Source: Aquisalimonas sp.
GTDB taxonomy: Bacteria > Pseudomonadota > Gammaproteobacteria > Nitrococcales > Aquisalimonadaceae
Reading direction: 5' to 3'
Length of the DNA stretch: 59,947 nucleotides
NCBI RefSeq assembly: GCF_007120195.1
Contig: NZ_SKOG01000223.1
Span: 1 to 59,947, forward strand
Shown: positions 44,156 through 52,759 of the stretch, one piece after another
Numbering within the stretch: the first letter of the stretch is position 1
Layout: each line of letters opens with the position of its first letter
Notes under the pieces: model-generated
Seen by the model: only the letters and a program-made list of their open reading frames with translations
What the model was told of the DNA's origin: nothing
The model's database searches: none
Translations under genes and position numbers: made by a program

Positions 44156-44171
44156 CCGGGATACCCCGGCT

Positions 44172-44489
44172 TTACTGGCCGAAGTACAGACTCCGTAACA
44201 GGGAGATGTACCCGCCCTCGGCGACGAGGAAGAATATCAGGATCAGCAGCACTATGGGGGGGGCAAAGACGGCATAACGCAGCGATGCCCGCTCCCATTG
44301 CATGTGCATGAAAACCGCGATGATCAGCCAGGCCTTGAGCATCATGAACAAGATGACCAGAAACCAGCGCAGGAATCCCTCCACCTCGTTGTAGTCCACC
44401 AGATAGGAGAAAAAGCTCAATACAAACAACCAGCCCCAGACCTGAAGGTACAGGCCGATCGGATGTTGCTGCCCCTGTGTCTCGGCCAT
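44172..44489 (-). CDS. Cytochrome c oxidase subunit IV (CtaF-like)
   Basis: A protein of 105 residues with three membrane helices, matching the prokaryotic COX4/CyoD-type subunit: IGLYLQVWGWLFVLSFFSYLVDY, then MMLKAWLIIAVFMHMQWE. It is the last gene of the minus-strand oxidase operon, behind two subunit III-type genes. It stabilises the CuB site and assembly. A GAGGTGA ribosome-binding site precedes it. Confidence 0.87.
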   Translation of the reverse strand: MAETQGQQHPIGLYLQVWGWLFVLSFFSYLVDYNEVEGFLRWFLVILFMMLKAWLIIAVFMHMQWERASLRYAVFAPPIVLLILIFFLVAEGGYISLLRSLYFGQ

Positions 44490-44498
44490 GGCATCACC

Positions 44499-45194
44499 TC
44501 AAAGCAGGTAGAAGAATGCGAAGATGAAGACCCACACCAGGTCCACGAAGTGCCAGTACAGGCCGGCCACTTCAACCGGCTCATAGTTGCCACGCCGGTC
44601 ATAGTCCCCTTTCAGTACCTTAATGGCGACGGTCAACAAGTAAATCACGCCAATGGAGACGTGCAGGCCGTGGAAGCCGGTGATCATAAAAAAGACCGCA
44701 CCGAATTGCGGTGCCCCCATGGGATTCTCCCAGGGGCGCACGCCCTTCTGAATGAGGTCCGTCCACTCGTAGGCCTGCATGCCCACGAAGCTTGCGCCCA
44801 GAAGCACCGTGAACAGCAGAAAAAGCGCGGCCATTTTGCGGTTACGGCGGTAGCCGAAGTTCACCGCCATGGCCATGGTGCCGCTGCTGGTGATCAGGAT
44901 GAACGTCATGATGGCGATCAGCAGCAGCGGAAAATCGTGCCCCATGATGGTGAGCGCGAAGACCTCGCCGGTGTCCGGCCAAGCCTCCTGTGTGGTGAGC
45001 CGCACGGCCATGTAACCCACCAGTAACAGCGTGAACACGAACACGTCGCTCAGCAGGAAGATCCACATCATGGTCTTGTTCCACGAGACCTTCGGAAAGG
45101 CCTCACGGTCCGCCGACCAATCATTCACCAGGCTTCGCCACTCCCCGGACAGGGTCTCGGGTTGTGCGTTCTCCTCTAGCCTCCGCTCGACCAT
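44499..45194 (-). CDS. ctaE: Cytochrome c oxidase subunit III
   Basis: A protein of 231 residues with about six or seven membrane helices. Diagnostic segments are ASFVGMQAYEWTDLIQKG, TGFHGLHVSIGVIYLLTVAIKV and VEVAGLYWHFVDLVWVFIFAFFYLL, typical of heme-copper oxidase subunit III. It contains the conserved Glu and His residues around helix III. It follows another subunit III-like gene (16-base gap) and is preceded by AGAGGTAACC. Confidence 0.93.
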   Translation of the reverse strand: MVERRLEENAQPETLSGEWRSLVNDWSADREAFPKVSWNKTMMWIFLLSDVFVFTLLLVGYMAVRLTTQEAWPDTGEVFALTIMGHDFPLLLIAIMTFILITSSGTMAMAVNFGYRRNRKMAALFLLFTVLLGASFVGMQAYEWTDLIQKGVRPWENPMGAPQFGAVFFMITGFHGLHVSIGVIYLLTVAIKVLKGDYDRRGNYEPVEVAGLYWHFVDLVWVFIFAFFYLL

Positions 45195-45210
45195 CTGCGG
45201 TTACCTCTGT

Positions 45211-45831
45211 TTACGAGACCCAGAACAGCACGCCGAATAGCAACAGCCACACCACCAGCAGGAAATGCCAGTAGATGGCACACAGCTGAACGTACAACTG
45301 CACGGACGCGACGTCCGCACCGCCCGTCAAAGCGGATCGGGTCTTGGACCAGGCCACGAGGCCCGCTATCAGGTGCAGCCCGTGGAGGCCACTCATCAGG
45401 TAGAAGAAACTATTGGCCGGGTTCGCCGCCAGATAATAGCCCTGCTCCTGCAGGTGGAACCAGGCCCAGAGCTGGCTGCCAAGGAAGGCAACCGCTAGCA
45501 CGCCCGTCCCCAGCAACCCGCGGCGGATATCATGGATATGCCCCAGAGCCGCCGCCCGGCGTGCCACCTCAAAGGCAATGCTGCTGCCCACCAAAAGTAC
45601 CGTGCTCAGCCACACCTGCCAGGGCAAGGGTATGGGCTGCCAGTCCCCCACATGCCGGCGCATCATGTACGCGGAAATGACCAGCGCAAACATGGAGGCA
45701 AGCGGGAGCAGGAAGATGAGCAGCCCGCGCATTGCTGCGCGGCCCCGCCCTGCCGGCCCCTGCCAGGAGCGGCCGTCACCGTCAGGGTCCAAGGTGCCAC
45801 GGGACGGGTCGTACTTTACCCAATGACTCAT
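45211..45831 (-). CDS. Second cytochrome c oxidase subunit III-like protein
   Basis: A protein of 206 residues with about five membrane helices. It also has subunit III features: SQLWAWFHLQEQGYYLA, SFFYLMSGLHGLHLIAGLVAW and LYVQLCAIYWHFLLVVWLLLFGVLF. Its ATG overlaps the coxA stop as ATGA. It differs from the next gene and is shorter, lacking the first helix pair; it may replace or supplement subunit III, as in oxidases where an extra III-like protein is encoded beside coxA. Confidence 0.85.
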   Translation of the reverse strand: MSHWVKYDPSRGTLDPDGDGRSWQGPAGRGRAAMRGLLIFLLPLASMFALVISAYMMRRHVGDWQPIPLPWQVWLSTVLLVGSSIAFEVARRAAALGHIHDIRRGLLGTGVLAVAFLGSQLWAWFHLQEQGYYLAANPANSFFYLMSGLHGLHLIAGLVAWSKTRSALTGGADVASVQLYVQLCAIYWHFLLVVWLLLFGVLFWVS

Positions 45832-47597
45832 GAGTGCCCCTTCTCCCCGGGCTGTTCGGGCCCGTGACCATGTCCCTGACTCGGCCCGCGTTGCGGCTCG
45901 GTCTGAGGGACGAAATCCGCGGACGCACCAGGGACGTTGTAGTCGTACGCCCAGCGGTGCACCTCGGGCACCGCTGGGCCCCAGTTGCCGTGCCCGGGCG
46001 GTGTTTGCGGCGTCTGCCACTCCAGGCTGGTCGCGCCCCACGGGTTGCCGCCGGAGGGCCTGCCGCGGAAGGCGCTCCAGATCATGTTGTAAAGGAAGAG
46101 GATCTGGGCCGCGGCCACCACCAGGGCGACGATGGTAATGAACGTGTTCAGGTCCAGCGCCGACTGCGGAATGAACTCGTAGTCGTAATCAAAGTACCGC
46201 CGCGGCATTCCCAGCACTCCAAGGTAGTGCATCGGGAAGAAGATCACGTAGGTGCCCAGGAAGGTAATCCAGAAGTGCAGCCGGCCCAGGGTGTCATTCA
46301 TCATGCGGCCGGTGACCTTCGGGAACCAGTGGTGGATCCCCCCGAACACCACCAGAATCGGCGCCACACCCATGACCATATGGAAGTGCGCCACCACGAA
46401 GTAGGTATCCGCCAGCGGAATATCCACAATCACGTTGCCGAGGAACAGCCCAGTCAGCCCGCCCACCACGAAGGTGACGACGAAGCCGATCGCGTAGAGC
46501 ATGGGGACGGTCAGGTGGATGTCTCCCTTCCACAGCGTCAGGATCCAGTTATAGACCTTGATCGCCGTGGGGACGGCAATAACCAACGTGGAGATTGCGA
46601 AGAAGAAACCAAACGAGAGATTCATCCCGCTGACGTACATGTGATGGGCCCACACGAAGAAGCTCAGGCCACCGATAATGACGATCGCCCACACCATCAT
46701 GTGGTAGCCGAAAATGTTCTTGCGCGCGTGCGTGCTGATGAGGTCGGAGACCAGCCCGAAGGCGGGCAACGCCACGATGTAGACCTCCGGGTGCCCGAAA
46801 AACCAGAACAGGTGCTGGAACAGCAGGGGGCTGCCGCCCTCGTGCGGTAACTGCTGGCCCATGGCGATGATCGCCGGCATGAAGAAGCTGGTGCCCATGG
46901 TGGCGTCGAGCATCATCATGACGGCCGCGACGAACAGTGCCGGAAACGCCAGCAGCGCCATAATGGAGGCGACAAAGATCCCCCAGACAGTCAGCGGCAT
47001 GCGCATCAGGGTCATGCCTTTGGTCCGCGCCTGCAGCACGGTGGTGACGTAGTTCAGGCTGCCCATGGTGGCGGCCACGATGAATATGGCCAGGGATAAC
47101 AGCATGGTGAGAATGCCCCAGTCCGCCCCCGGGGTGCCGCCGGTAATCGCCTGTGGCGGGTAGAGCGTCCAGCCCGCCCCTGTGGGCCCGTCAGGCACGA
47201 AGAAGCTCGCCATCAGCACCAGCACGGAGACCAGGTAGAACCAGTAGCTGAGCATGTTCAGGTACGGGAATACCATGTCCCGCGCGCCCACCATCAGGGG
47301 GATGAGGTAGTTGCCGAAGCCCCCGAGGAACAGCGCAGTGAGGAGGTAGATCACCATGATCATGCCGTGCAGGGTCATGAACTGGTAATACGACGAGGCA
47401 TCCACAAGCCCCGAGTCCGGGAACCCCAGCTGGATGCGCATCAACCCCGAGAGCACGAGCGCGACCAGCCCCACCGCAATGGCGGTCAGGGAATACTGGA
47501 TCGCAATGACCTTGTGATCCTGGCTCCAGACGTACTTGGTAATGAAGCTCTGCGGCTCGTGGTGCTCGTGGGCATCAGCGGACGCGACAGTAACCAT
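45828..47597 (-). CDS. ctaD: Cytochrome c oxidase subunit I
   Basis: A protein of 589 residues with at least twelve helices. Heme and copper ligands are visible: LHGMIMV (low-spin heme), HLFWFFGHPEVYIV with the His-Tyr crosslink and the Glu of A-type oxidases, WAHHMY (CuB histidines), and HFHMVMG (heme a3 and a). The D-channel Asp is in GARDMVFPYLN. So this is an A1-type aa3 proton-pumping oxidase. The C-terminal tail is His/Gly-rich. It lies four bases after coxB and overlaps the following gene. Confidence 0.96.
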   Translation of the reverse strand: MVTVASADAHEHHEPQSFITKYVWSQDHKVIAIQYSLTAIAVGLVALVLSGLMRIQLGFPDSGLVDASSYYQFMTLHGMIMVIYLLTALFLGGFGNYLIPLMVGARDMVFPYLNMLSYWFYLVSVLVLMASFFVPDGPTGAGWTLYPPQAITGGTPGADWGILTMLLSLAIFIVAATMGSLNYVTTVLQARTKGMTLMRMPLTVWGIFVASIMALLAFPALFVAAVMMMLDATMGTSFFMPAIIAMGQQLPHEGGSPLLFQHLFWFFGHPEVYIVALPAFGLVSDLISTHARKNIFGYHMMVWAIVIIGGLSFFVWAHHMYVSGMNLSFGFFFAISTLVIAVPTAIKVYNWILTLWKGDIHLTVPMLYAIGFVVTFVVGGLTGLFLGNVIVDIPLADTYFVVAHFHMVMGVAPILVVFGGIHHWFPKVTGRMMNDTLGRLHFWITFLGTYVIFFPMHYLGVLGMPRRYFDYDYEFIPQSALDLNTFITIVALVVAAAQILFLYNMIWSAFRGRPSGGNPWGATSLEWQTPQTPPGHGNWGPAVPEVHRWAYDYNVPGASADFVPQTEPQRGPSQGHGHGPEQPGEKGHS

Positions 47598-47600
47598 GGC

Positions 47601-48749
47601 TTACCTCTCTGCGTTAGTGTCCGGTGCGTCCGGGTTATTGTTCTCGTCATCCTGCAAGCTACGGATATACGCCACCAGGGCGTCGAGCTCGTCATCGTCA
47701 AAATCGTAGGCGGGCATGGCCGGCGGATACCCCTTGGTCAGCTGTGCCCTGGGGTCGGTAATGGATCGACGGATGTATTCCTCGTCGGCGACCACCGTGG
47801 AGTCATCCTCCAATGTGACTTCCCGGCCGTAGAGATTCAGCCATGTGGGCCCGACATCACGCGAACCGTCATCGCTGTGGCAGGCCATACAGCCCTCCGA
47901 GGTGGCCAGCTCCCGCCCCCAGCTCACCTCGTCGTCCTCATCGCGGTCGCCCAGCGCCGCCAAGTGCTCGCCGAAGGTCTGCTGCTCGCCCAGCCAGTCC
48001 TCGAACGCCTCCCGCTCCATCACATTCACGGTGGCGCTCATGTTGTAGTGCCCGACGCCACAGTGCTGGGCGCAGAGCGCCTCGAAGGTACCGGTGCGCG
48101 TGGGCGTGAACCAGAAGGAGGTGACCATACCGGGGACCATGTCCATCTTGGCGCGGAACTCGGGCACGAAGAAGCTGTGGATTACATCCCTGGCCCGCAT
48201 TACAAGCTCGACAGGCTGATCGACCGGGAGGTGCAGATCGCCACCCGCCGGGATGACAATGTCGTCCTGGCTGGCGGGATCGCCCGGATCCAGGCCGAGC
48301 GGGTTGTCCGAGGTCACGTGCTCGATACTGGTGCGTCCCAGCTGGCCGCTCTCCCCGGGGTAGCGAAAGGCGAAGCGCCACTGCTCGCCCACCACCTCCA
48401 CCCGCATTGCGTCGTCCGGCGTCCGGGTGAAGTCGTAGTAGTACACCAAGCCGGGCGCGAGCAGGGCAACAATTCCGACGGTGGTGAGGCCAAGCAGCCA
48501 CAACTCGAGCCTGCGGCTATCCGGCGAGTACTGCGCCTTGCGACCCGGGCGATGCCGGTAGCGAACGATGGCGAGCACCATGAACAGCGTCACCGCGACG
48601 AACACGACGCCGGTGATGGCAAAGGAAATATGGAGCATGGCATCCATGGACTGCCAATTGGAACCGAGTTCGGTTAGCGTCCATGGGGTGAGCAAGTGGA
48701 ACGCGACCGAACCGATGACGATGATGGTCAGGATGATTGCCAAAACCAT
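47601..48749 (-). CDS. ctaC: Cytochrome c oxidase subunit II with fused cytochrome c domain
   Basis: A protein of about 382 residues. Two membrane helices precede the CuA domain, whose ligands are the His in DVIHSFFVPEFRAKMDMVPG and Cys-x3-Cys-x3-His-x2-Met in CAQHCGVGHYNM. A C-terminal class I cytochrome c domain follows with CMACH and a PAMPAYD Met ligand. So it is a caa3-type subunit II that takes electrons directly from a soluble cytochrome. The start is uncertain: ATG at 48749 lacks a strong ribosome-binding site. It is the first gene of the oxidase operon. Confidence 0.93.
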   Translation of the reverse strand: MVLAIILTIIVIGSVAFHLLTPWTLTELGSNWQSMDAMLHISFAITGVVFVAVTLFMVLAIVRYRHRPGRKAQYSPDSRRLELWLLGLTTVGIVALLAPGLVYYYDFTRTPDDAMRVEVVGEQWRFAFRYPGESGQLGRTSIEHVTSDNPLGLDPGDPASQDDIVIPAGGDLHLPVDQPVELVMRARDVIHSFFVPEFRAKMDMVPGMVTSFWFTPTRTGTFEALCAQHCGVGHYNMSATVNVMEREAFEDWLGEQQTFGEHLAALGDRDEDDEVSWGRELATSEGCMACHSDDGSRDVGPTWLNLYGREVTLEDDSTVVADEEYIRRSITDPRAQLTKGYPPAMPAYDFDDDELDALVAYIRSLQDDENNNPDAPDTNAER

Positions 48750-48880
48750 AGACACAAACCCCGATGCGCTGTAGAGGCACCTCTGGATAGCTCGTTGATG
48801 GCCGTGCTCGCACACAGCGCGCAGCGCGGACCTGTCAACGGCCGCATCACTATACGTCCATTACGGCAACAACGAATTGA

Positions 48881-49450
48881 CTACGGGAAAGTCTGCGTGA
48901 AGAAACGCTTCACGCGGTACTGGAACGTAATGATCCAGTGCGGAGCGCCACCACCCGTACCGGCCCGCTGAAGACTGGGATGTCTCTTGACCGCCCGCTC
49001 CACGATCTCTTCCTGGCCCGGTTCAAGGTCGACGAAGAACACGTGCTTCTTGTCCTTCAATGCCCTCTCGAAGCGCTCGAACTGAACATTGGGTGTTTCG
49101 ATTCCCCGCAGTCCACCTTCCCAAGTGAAAAACCCGAGCAGCACAATCGCCAGGAAAATGAATGGCACCCAGCCGGCCGGCGTATCCGTCCAGCCCGTCA
49201 GGGCGGCCACGACAAGCACCACGATCGCGAGGCATGCGCCAACAGCCGCACCGATCAGGCTGGAGTGGACCACGTCTCTCTTCATCAGGTCGGTCACGGC
49301 GTGAAGGTGATGATGGTGCTTAACGCCGCTTTCATTGTTGGTCAGCACGTGGATCTGGGGCGTCACGATGCCTTCTTGCTCGAGTTCTTCCTCCAGACGC
49401 TCCAGGTCGTCCAGGTCGTCACTGATGAAGAAGTAACGCGTGGTTTTCAT
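48881..49450 (-). CDS. Membrane protein of the NAD/FAD-utilising-like family
   Basis: A protein of 189 residues. The soluble N-terminal part MKTTRYFFISDDLDDLERLEEELEQEGI and IHVLTNNESGVKHHHHLHAV precede two membrane helices (about 70-95 and 100-120), and the C-terminal part LKDKKHVFFVDLEPGQEEIVERAVKRHP follows. The pattern is known from proteobacterial genes once described as NAD/FAD-utilising or cell-division-related, but no reaction is established. It lies immediately upstream of the oxidase operon, in the same orientation. Confidence 0.7.
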   Translation of the reverse strand: MKTTRYFFISDDLDDLERLEEELEQEGIVTPQIHVLTNNESGVKHHHHLHAVTDLMKRDVVHSSLIGAAVGACLAIVVLVVAALTGWTDTPAGWVPFIFLAIVLLGFFTWEGGLRGIETPNVQFERFERALKDKKHVFFVDLEPGQEEIVERAVKRHPSLQRAGTGGGAPHWIITFQYRVKRFFTQTFP

Positions 49451-49680
49451 ATGCATTTCTCCTCTACTACCACCCGCCGGATGAACGGCCACGGTAACTC
49501 GTTCTGCCATGGCCAGGACGACCCAGGCTTCAAGTTTTCCCCCCAACCTGCAGGTTAGCCGCTTTTGTGGAACGCGTCACGGCAGCAGATGGTATAGCAT
49601 GACCTGGGAGCAGCCCGCCACAAGCGCGACCGGCCAGCAATAACGCACGCGAGTGGCGATGCCCCCGGGGTGGCCGCGGG

Positions 49681-50106
49681 CTAAATCGCGAGGCTCTTCT
49701 TAATTTGTTCGATCGAAGCACCCGTGAGGTCCTTGTCCACCGTGTGCGTCACCAGCCCGGCGGTCTTATCGTCCAGCCCACCACGCAGACGCCCGAGAAA
49801 CCGCGGCTCCGCCGCAATCACCAACTGCTCCGCCTGGCCCTGGGTGCGGATCTTCTGGAGCCGGCTGGCCACTTCACTGGCAAAACGCTGGGCATACTTC
49901 TCCGTGGTTTCCGTGCGCGGATCCATTCGCCGGACCTTCGACTTGGTAGATTCATGCTGCGCCCCCGGCCCCTGCTCTTCCAAATCACCGGCATGCTGGC
50001 GATTTTCCGGGTGCTCCAGGCGTTCGGCTTCTTTCACGGGTCCGAGCCCGTCACGAAAGAAAATCCGCGCCTCGGAAGCATTCGCCACGACGATGCACTG
50101 CTTCAT
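49681..50106 (-). CDS. Host attachment family protein
   Basis: A protein of 141 residues. The N-terminal IVVANASEARIFF, the hyper-charged middle (PENRQHAGDL, GAQHES) and C-terminal FASEVASRLQKIRTQGQAEQLVIAAEPRFLGRLRGGL match the host attachment protein family, named for a plant-attachment locus but broadly distributed in proteobacteria and related to release-factor-type folds. The role here is unknown; it may be stress-related. The ATG at 50106 is chosen (MKQCIVV). Confidence 0.8.
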   Translation of the reverse strand: MKQCIVVANASEARIFFRDGLGPVKEAERLEHPENRQHAGDLEEQGPGAQHESTKSKVRRMDPRTETTEKYAQRFASEVASRLQKIRTQGQAEQLVIAAEPRFLGRLRGGLDDKTAGLVTHTVDKDLTGASIEQIKKSLAI

Positions 50107-50205
50107 CGGCAATCTCCTCTGCTGCCTCGTCTTCGGTCCCTGCTCGCAAGCTTGATGGCCACTGAACCGACTTTCAACCCGGGCGGTGCCAGCGAGGCGA
50201 GTGGA

Positions 50206-50502
50206 TCAGCGGTGATCCACCCCAGTGCGTCGGAGGTATTCCTTCTCAGTGGATGCCCAAACGATCCAGCCCCAGACCATGCCGCCCATGGGGAACATCA
50301 CCAGGGCGAGGAGCAGATTCGGCAACGGCTCGAACTCCGGTGCAATCAACCACATCACCATGGTCCAGACCAGCGCGGTGGACACCCCCCAGGCCAGTGC
50401 GCCGTTCACCAGAATAAACCGTCGCTTTCCCTTCTGCCGGGTTTCGCCCCAATGGGCCAGCCGCTGTTGTCTGGACGTAATCACTGCCGCCTCCGATACC
50501 AC
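50206..50502 (-). CDS. Small membrane protein of unknown function
   Basis: A protein of 98 residues with two membrane helices (about 28-50 and 62-82) framed by a basic N-terminus (HWGETRQKGKRRFI) and WASTEKEYLRR at the end. Not recognised beyond that. It lies upstream of the host-attachment-type gene on the same strand. Confidence 0.6.
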   Translation of the reverse strand: MVSEAAVITSRQQRLAHWGETRQKGKRRFILVNGALAWGVSTALVWTMVMWLIAPEFEPLPNLLLALVMFPMGGMVWGWIVWASTEKEYLRRTGVDHR

Positions 50503-50937
50503 CTCACTCGCGTCCTTCTCACCAGTCTAATTCATGCAAGCCATCGCGGCCTTCGATCAACGACAGCAACGCCCCCCGCCCACAGATGATCGGTGTTGAA
50601 CCAGGCATGGCGCAGGCCAGCGACACCCAACCGCTGGTAGACAGCGAACGCGGCAATGACGATGGTGGCTGCCATGGCGAGCGCGTGCACAGTGAGAGCC
50701 CCAGCACGCCAGCGGTCATCCCAACGCGGAACCGCTGGTGGTGGCCACGTACGAAGTGATAGGCCCCCTTCATCGCCGGCGAGCAGGACTGTGGCATTTC
50801 GAGGGTATGCGAGAGGTTGCCCACACCCCGATGCTCGGCTGTCAACTGATCGATGACGCCGGCCACTGGGTGCGACGTGGGCAACCCGAAGCGGTGAAGT
50901 GGCGATTGCTGATTTTCTTCAGGGTCCCATTAAGGAA
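50503..50937. other. Possible remnant of a membrane protein gene
   Basis: No intact gene. On the minus strand, 50540-50760 gives across a frame change LTVHALAMAATIVIAAFAVYQRLGVAGLRHAWFNTDHLWAGGVA, which looks like a membrane protein C-terminus, followed by another frame ending at 50519. It may be the tail of a lost gene. No other signals seen. Confidence 0.35.
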
Positions 50938-50981
50938 CCCACGGTGAACGATGGGATCACCTCCTGATCGTTCACCGTGGG
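50938..50981. terminator. Strong hairpin with 15-base perfect arms; loop matches the 16S rRNA 3' tail
   Basis: Arms 50938-50952 and 50967-50981 are perfectly complementary (CCCACGGTGAACGAT and its reverse complement), with a 14-base loop. It lies 20 bases after the stop of the exported-protein gene at 51001, so it may act as its terminator, though no T-run follows on that strand. The plus-strand loop contains GGATCACCTCCT, identical to the conserved end of 16S rRNA. Confidence 0.6.
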
Positions 50982-51000
50982 ATGGCCGTTTTCCTCAGGC

Positions 51001-51387
51001 TCAGCGAACATCCCCGCCCGAGAGGTCACCCAGAAAGTGCTCGCCGTCGGCGACCTCCGGCCCGGCGCGATAGGACAGCTCCCAGGAGCGATACCCGAAG
51101 TCGCGCAGGCGCGCCTCGTTCTGCGTCAGTTCGGTCTCCCGATCCAGGCGCTCGAAGGTGTACCGAGCCACCACGGTGGAATCAGGGCGCTTGTAGCCCC
51201 ACTCAACCAGCCGCTGCTCGGTCAGGCTGCGGGCTTCCCGGGTTTCTCTCTCAACCACGGTAGAAGGCTGTATCTGCGCTGGCGCAAAACCATACGCGAC
51301 TACACGATCGTGGGTGGCATCTGCCGCAAGCGGCCCCGCTGATGCACCAACAATGGCAATGGCTGCGATCAAGTGACGAGTCTTCAT
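51001..51387 (-). CDS. Small exported protein of unknown function
   Basis: A protein of 128 residues with a signal peptide (cleavage near PLAADATHD, about residue 22). The mature part is charged and helical (ERETREARSLTEQRLVEWGYKRPDS, ETELTQNEARLRDFGYRSWELSY). Not recognised. A strong hairpin follows the stop. Confidence 0.6.
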   Translation of the reverse strand: MKTRHLIAAIAIVGASAGPLAADATHDRVVAYGFAPAQIQPSTVVERETREARSLTEQRLVEWGYKRPDSTVVARYTFERLDRETELTQNEARLRDFGYRSWELSYRAGPEVADGEHFLGDLSGGDVR

Positions 51388-52378
51388 GGCAAGTACCTCT
51401 TAGCGTCTATGTTTCGAGTTCGTGGCAGGCTCCTAACCTCCCTGCCCTTGATGCTCAGTGTACGTAGCACTCACTAATCCACTATTGGCGAATGTGCTTA
51501 AGTAACTTCCACATAAGAAAAATCCCTCCAATGCATGGCTGAGCTCCATTGAGCTGGATCGTCATCCGTGTGGCGTCGCCGTCCACGGCGAAGGCGGCAT
51601 CGTTGACGTCCGGCGGCCCCATGCTGCCCAGGGCATCGCGGCTGAAGCCGTAGGGCTCCGGAGCTCTGCCGCCTGGGCGCTTGCCAGGGCCAGCCCCCAG
51701 CCCCTGCACCGCCGCCGCGGCGGTTCGTGCGTGATCCGATCATTTCGTCCTCCTGGGCGTTCACGTGCGTGTCATCGCCCACGAGTGTTGCGCGCACGCT
51801 CGCGATGGGCATTGGTTGTGCGATGGATTGCAGAGGGTTGCGATGGACAGTGAATGGCGGCGATGGACGGCAGGCGCCTTCAGTCGCGGTGGGGACCCCC
51901 GGAGCCCGGCCGGAGATCCCCGAACAGGTCAGGCGTTGTGATCTCCTCCCTGAACCTCGCGGTACGGGACCATGAACCGCTCGACCAGCGCGTCACTGCC
52001 TTCGAGGATGGCGTCGAACACAGCGCGGGTGGTTGGCCTCGACTTCGCCGCCATCCCGGTCGTGCGGCGCAGAGACAGCTTCACCCGCGGGGTCAGAGGT
52101 GATGCATCAGGCGACGACGCTCGAGCGCACCCTGACCGGCCTTCGCTGCGACCACCACCGCGGGACTGCAGCGTGTTCGGCACTTGCGGCTCGGTACCGT
52201 AACCCACGGCCCAGTAGCGGAAGTGCTGCTGAAGGTGCCCCGACTTTGGCGGTCTGCCTCAGCCAAGCCGGCCGGGTCCGTGCAGGGAGCCGAGTCCGTT
52301 TCCCGATCCATTCGCATTCCGGTATGGTCGAATGGATGCAGGCGGGCACGCCTGCTCCCACCAACTGGAGATGCCGCC
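51388..52378. other. Nearly 1-kb region with no credible intact gene
   Basis: Minus-strand frames at 51482-51709 (DVNDAAFAVDGDATRMTIQLNGAQ) and 51929-52054 (AKSRPTTRAVFDAILEGSDALVERFMVPY) might be tails or small genes, but neither matches a family I know. The remainder appears non-coding. The promoter of the copper-binding lipoprotein gene should lie near its right end. Confidence 0.35.
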
Positions 52379-52759
52379 ATGCCCAGCCGACCCCAGAACG
52401 CAGCTAACTCTTCGGCCAACACAAGGCCATTGCGCCTCATTATACCGATGGCCGTGTGCATGCTCCTCGCCGCCTGCGCTGCCGGACCCAATGGTGCGGA
52501 TCATGACCACCAGTATGACTCCGCGACGACCTCCCATGAGCTGACCGGCACCATTGTCGCCATCGATGCGGACAGCAAAGTCTGGTATGTGAACCACGAG
52601 GAAATACCCGGCTACATGGATGCGATGGTGATGCCGTTCCAGGTTCCGGACGACCAGTACTGGACCGAGGAGCTCAGCGTTGGCAAGACCATTACCGGGA
52701 CCATAGTCGTGGCGGGTGACGACCACCGGCTGGAAGATATTGAGATCCAGAACGACTAA
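52379..52759 (+). CDS. CusF/PcoE-like copper-binding lipoprotein
   Basis: A protein of 126 residues with a lipobox-type signal (CMLLAACAAG). The mature part has ELTGTIVAIDADSKVWYVNHEEIPGYMDAMVMPFQV, the pattern of the periplasmic copper-binding CusF-like family, where the His in NHEEIPGYM and the methionines of AMVMPF bind Cu(I). A further His-rich motif DHDHQYD lies near the N-terminus. It converges on the ScsB/DsbD-like gene with a four-base overlap of stops, suggesting a linked copper/redox function. Confidence 0.85.
   Translation: MPSRPQNAANSSANTRPLRLIIPMAVCMLLAACAAGPNGADHDHQYDSATTSHELTGTIVAIDADSKVWYVNHEEIPGYMDAMVMPFQVPDDQYWTEELSVGKTITGTIVVAGDDHRLEDIEIQND

Noticed and set aside
50953-50966. 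Remnant of a true 16S rRNA gene end
   Set aside because: Only 12 bases match, and the sequence on either side is the hairpin stem, not the conserved helix 45 region, so it is not part of an rRNA gene.
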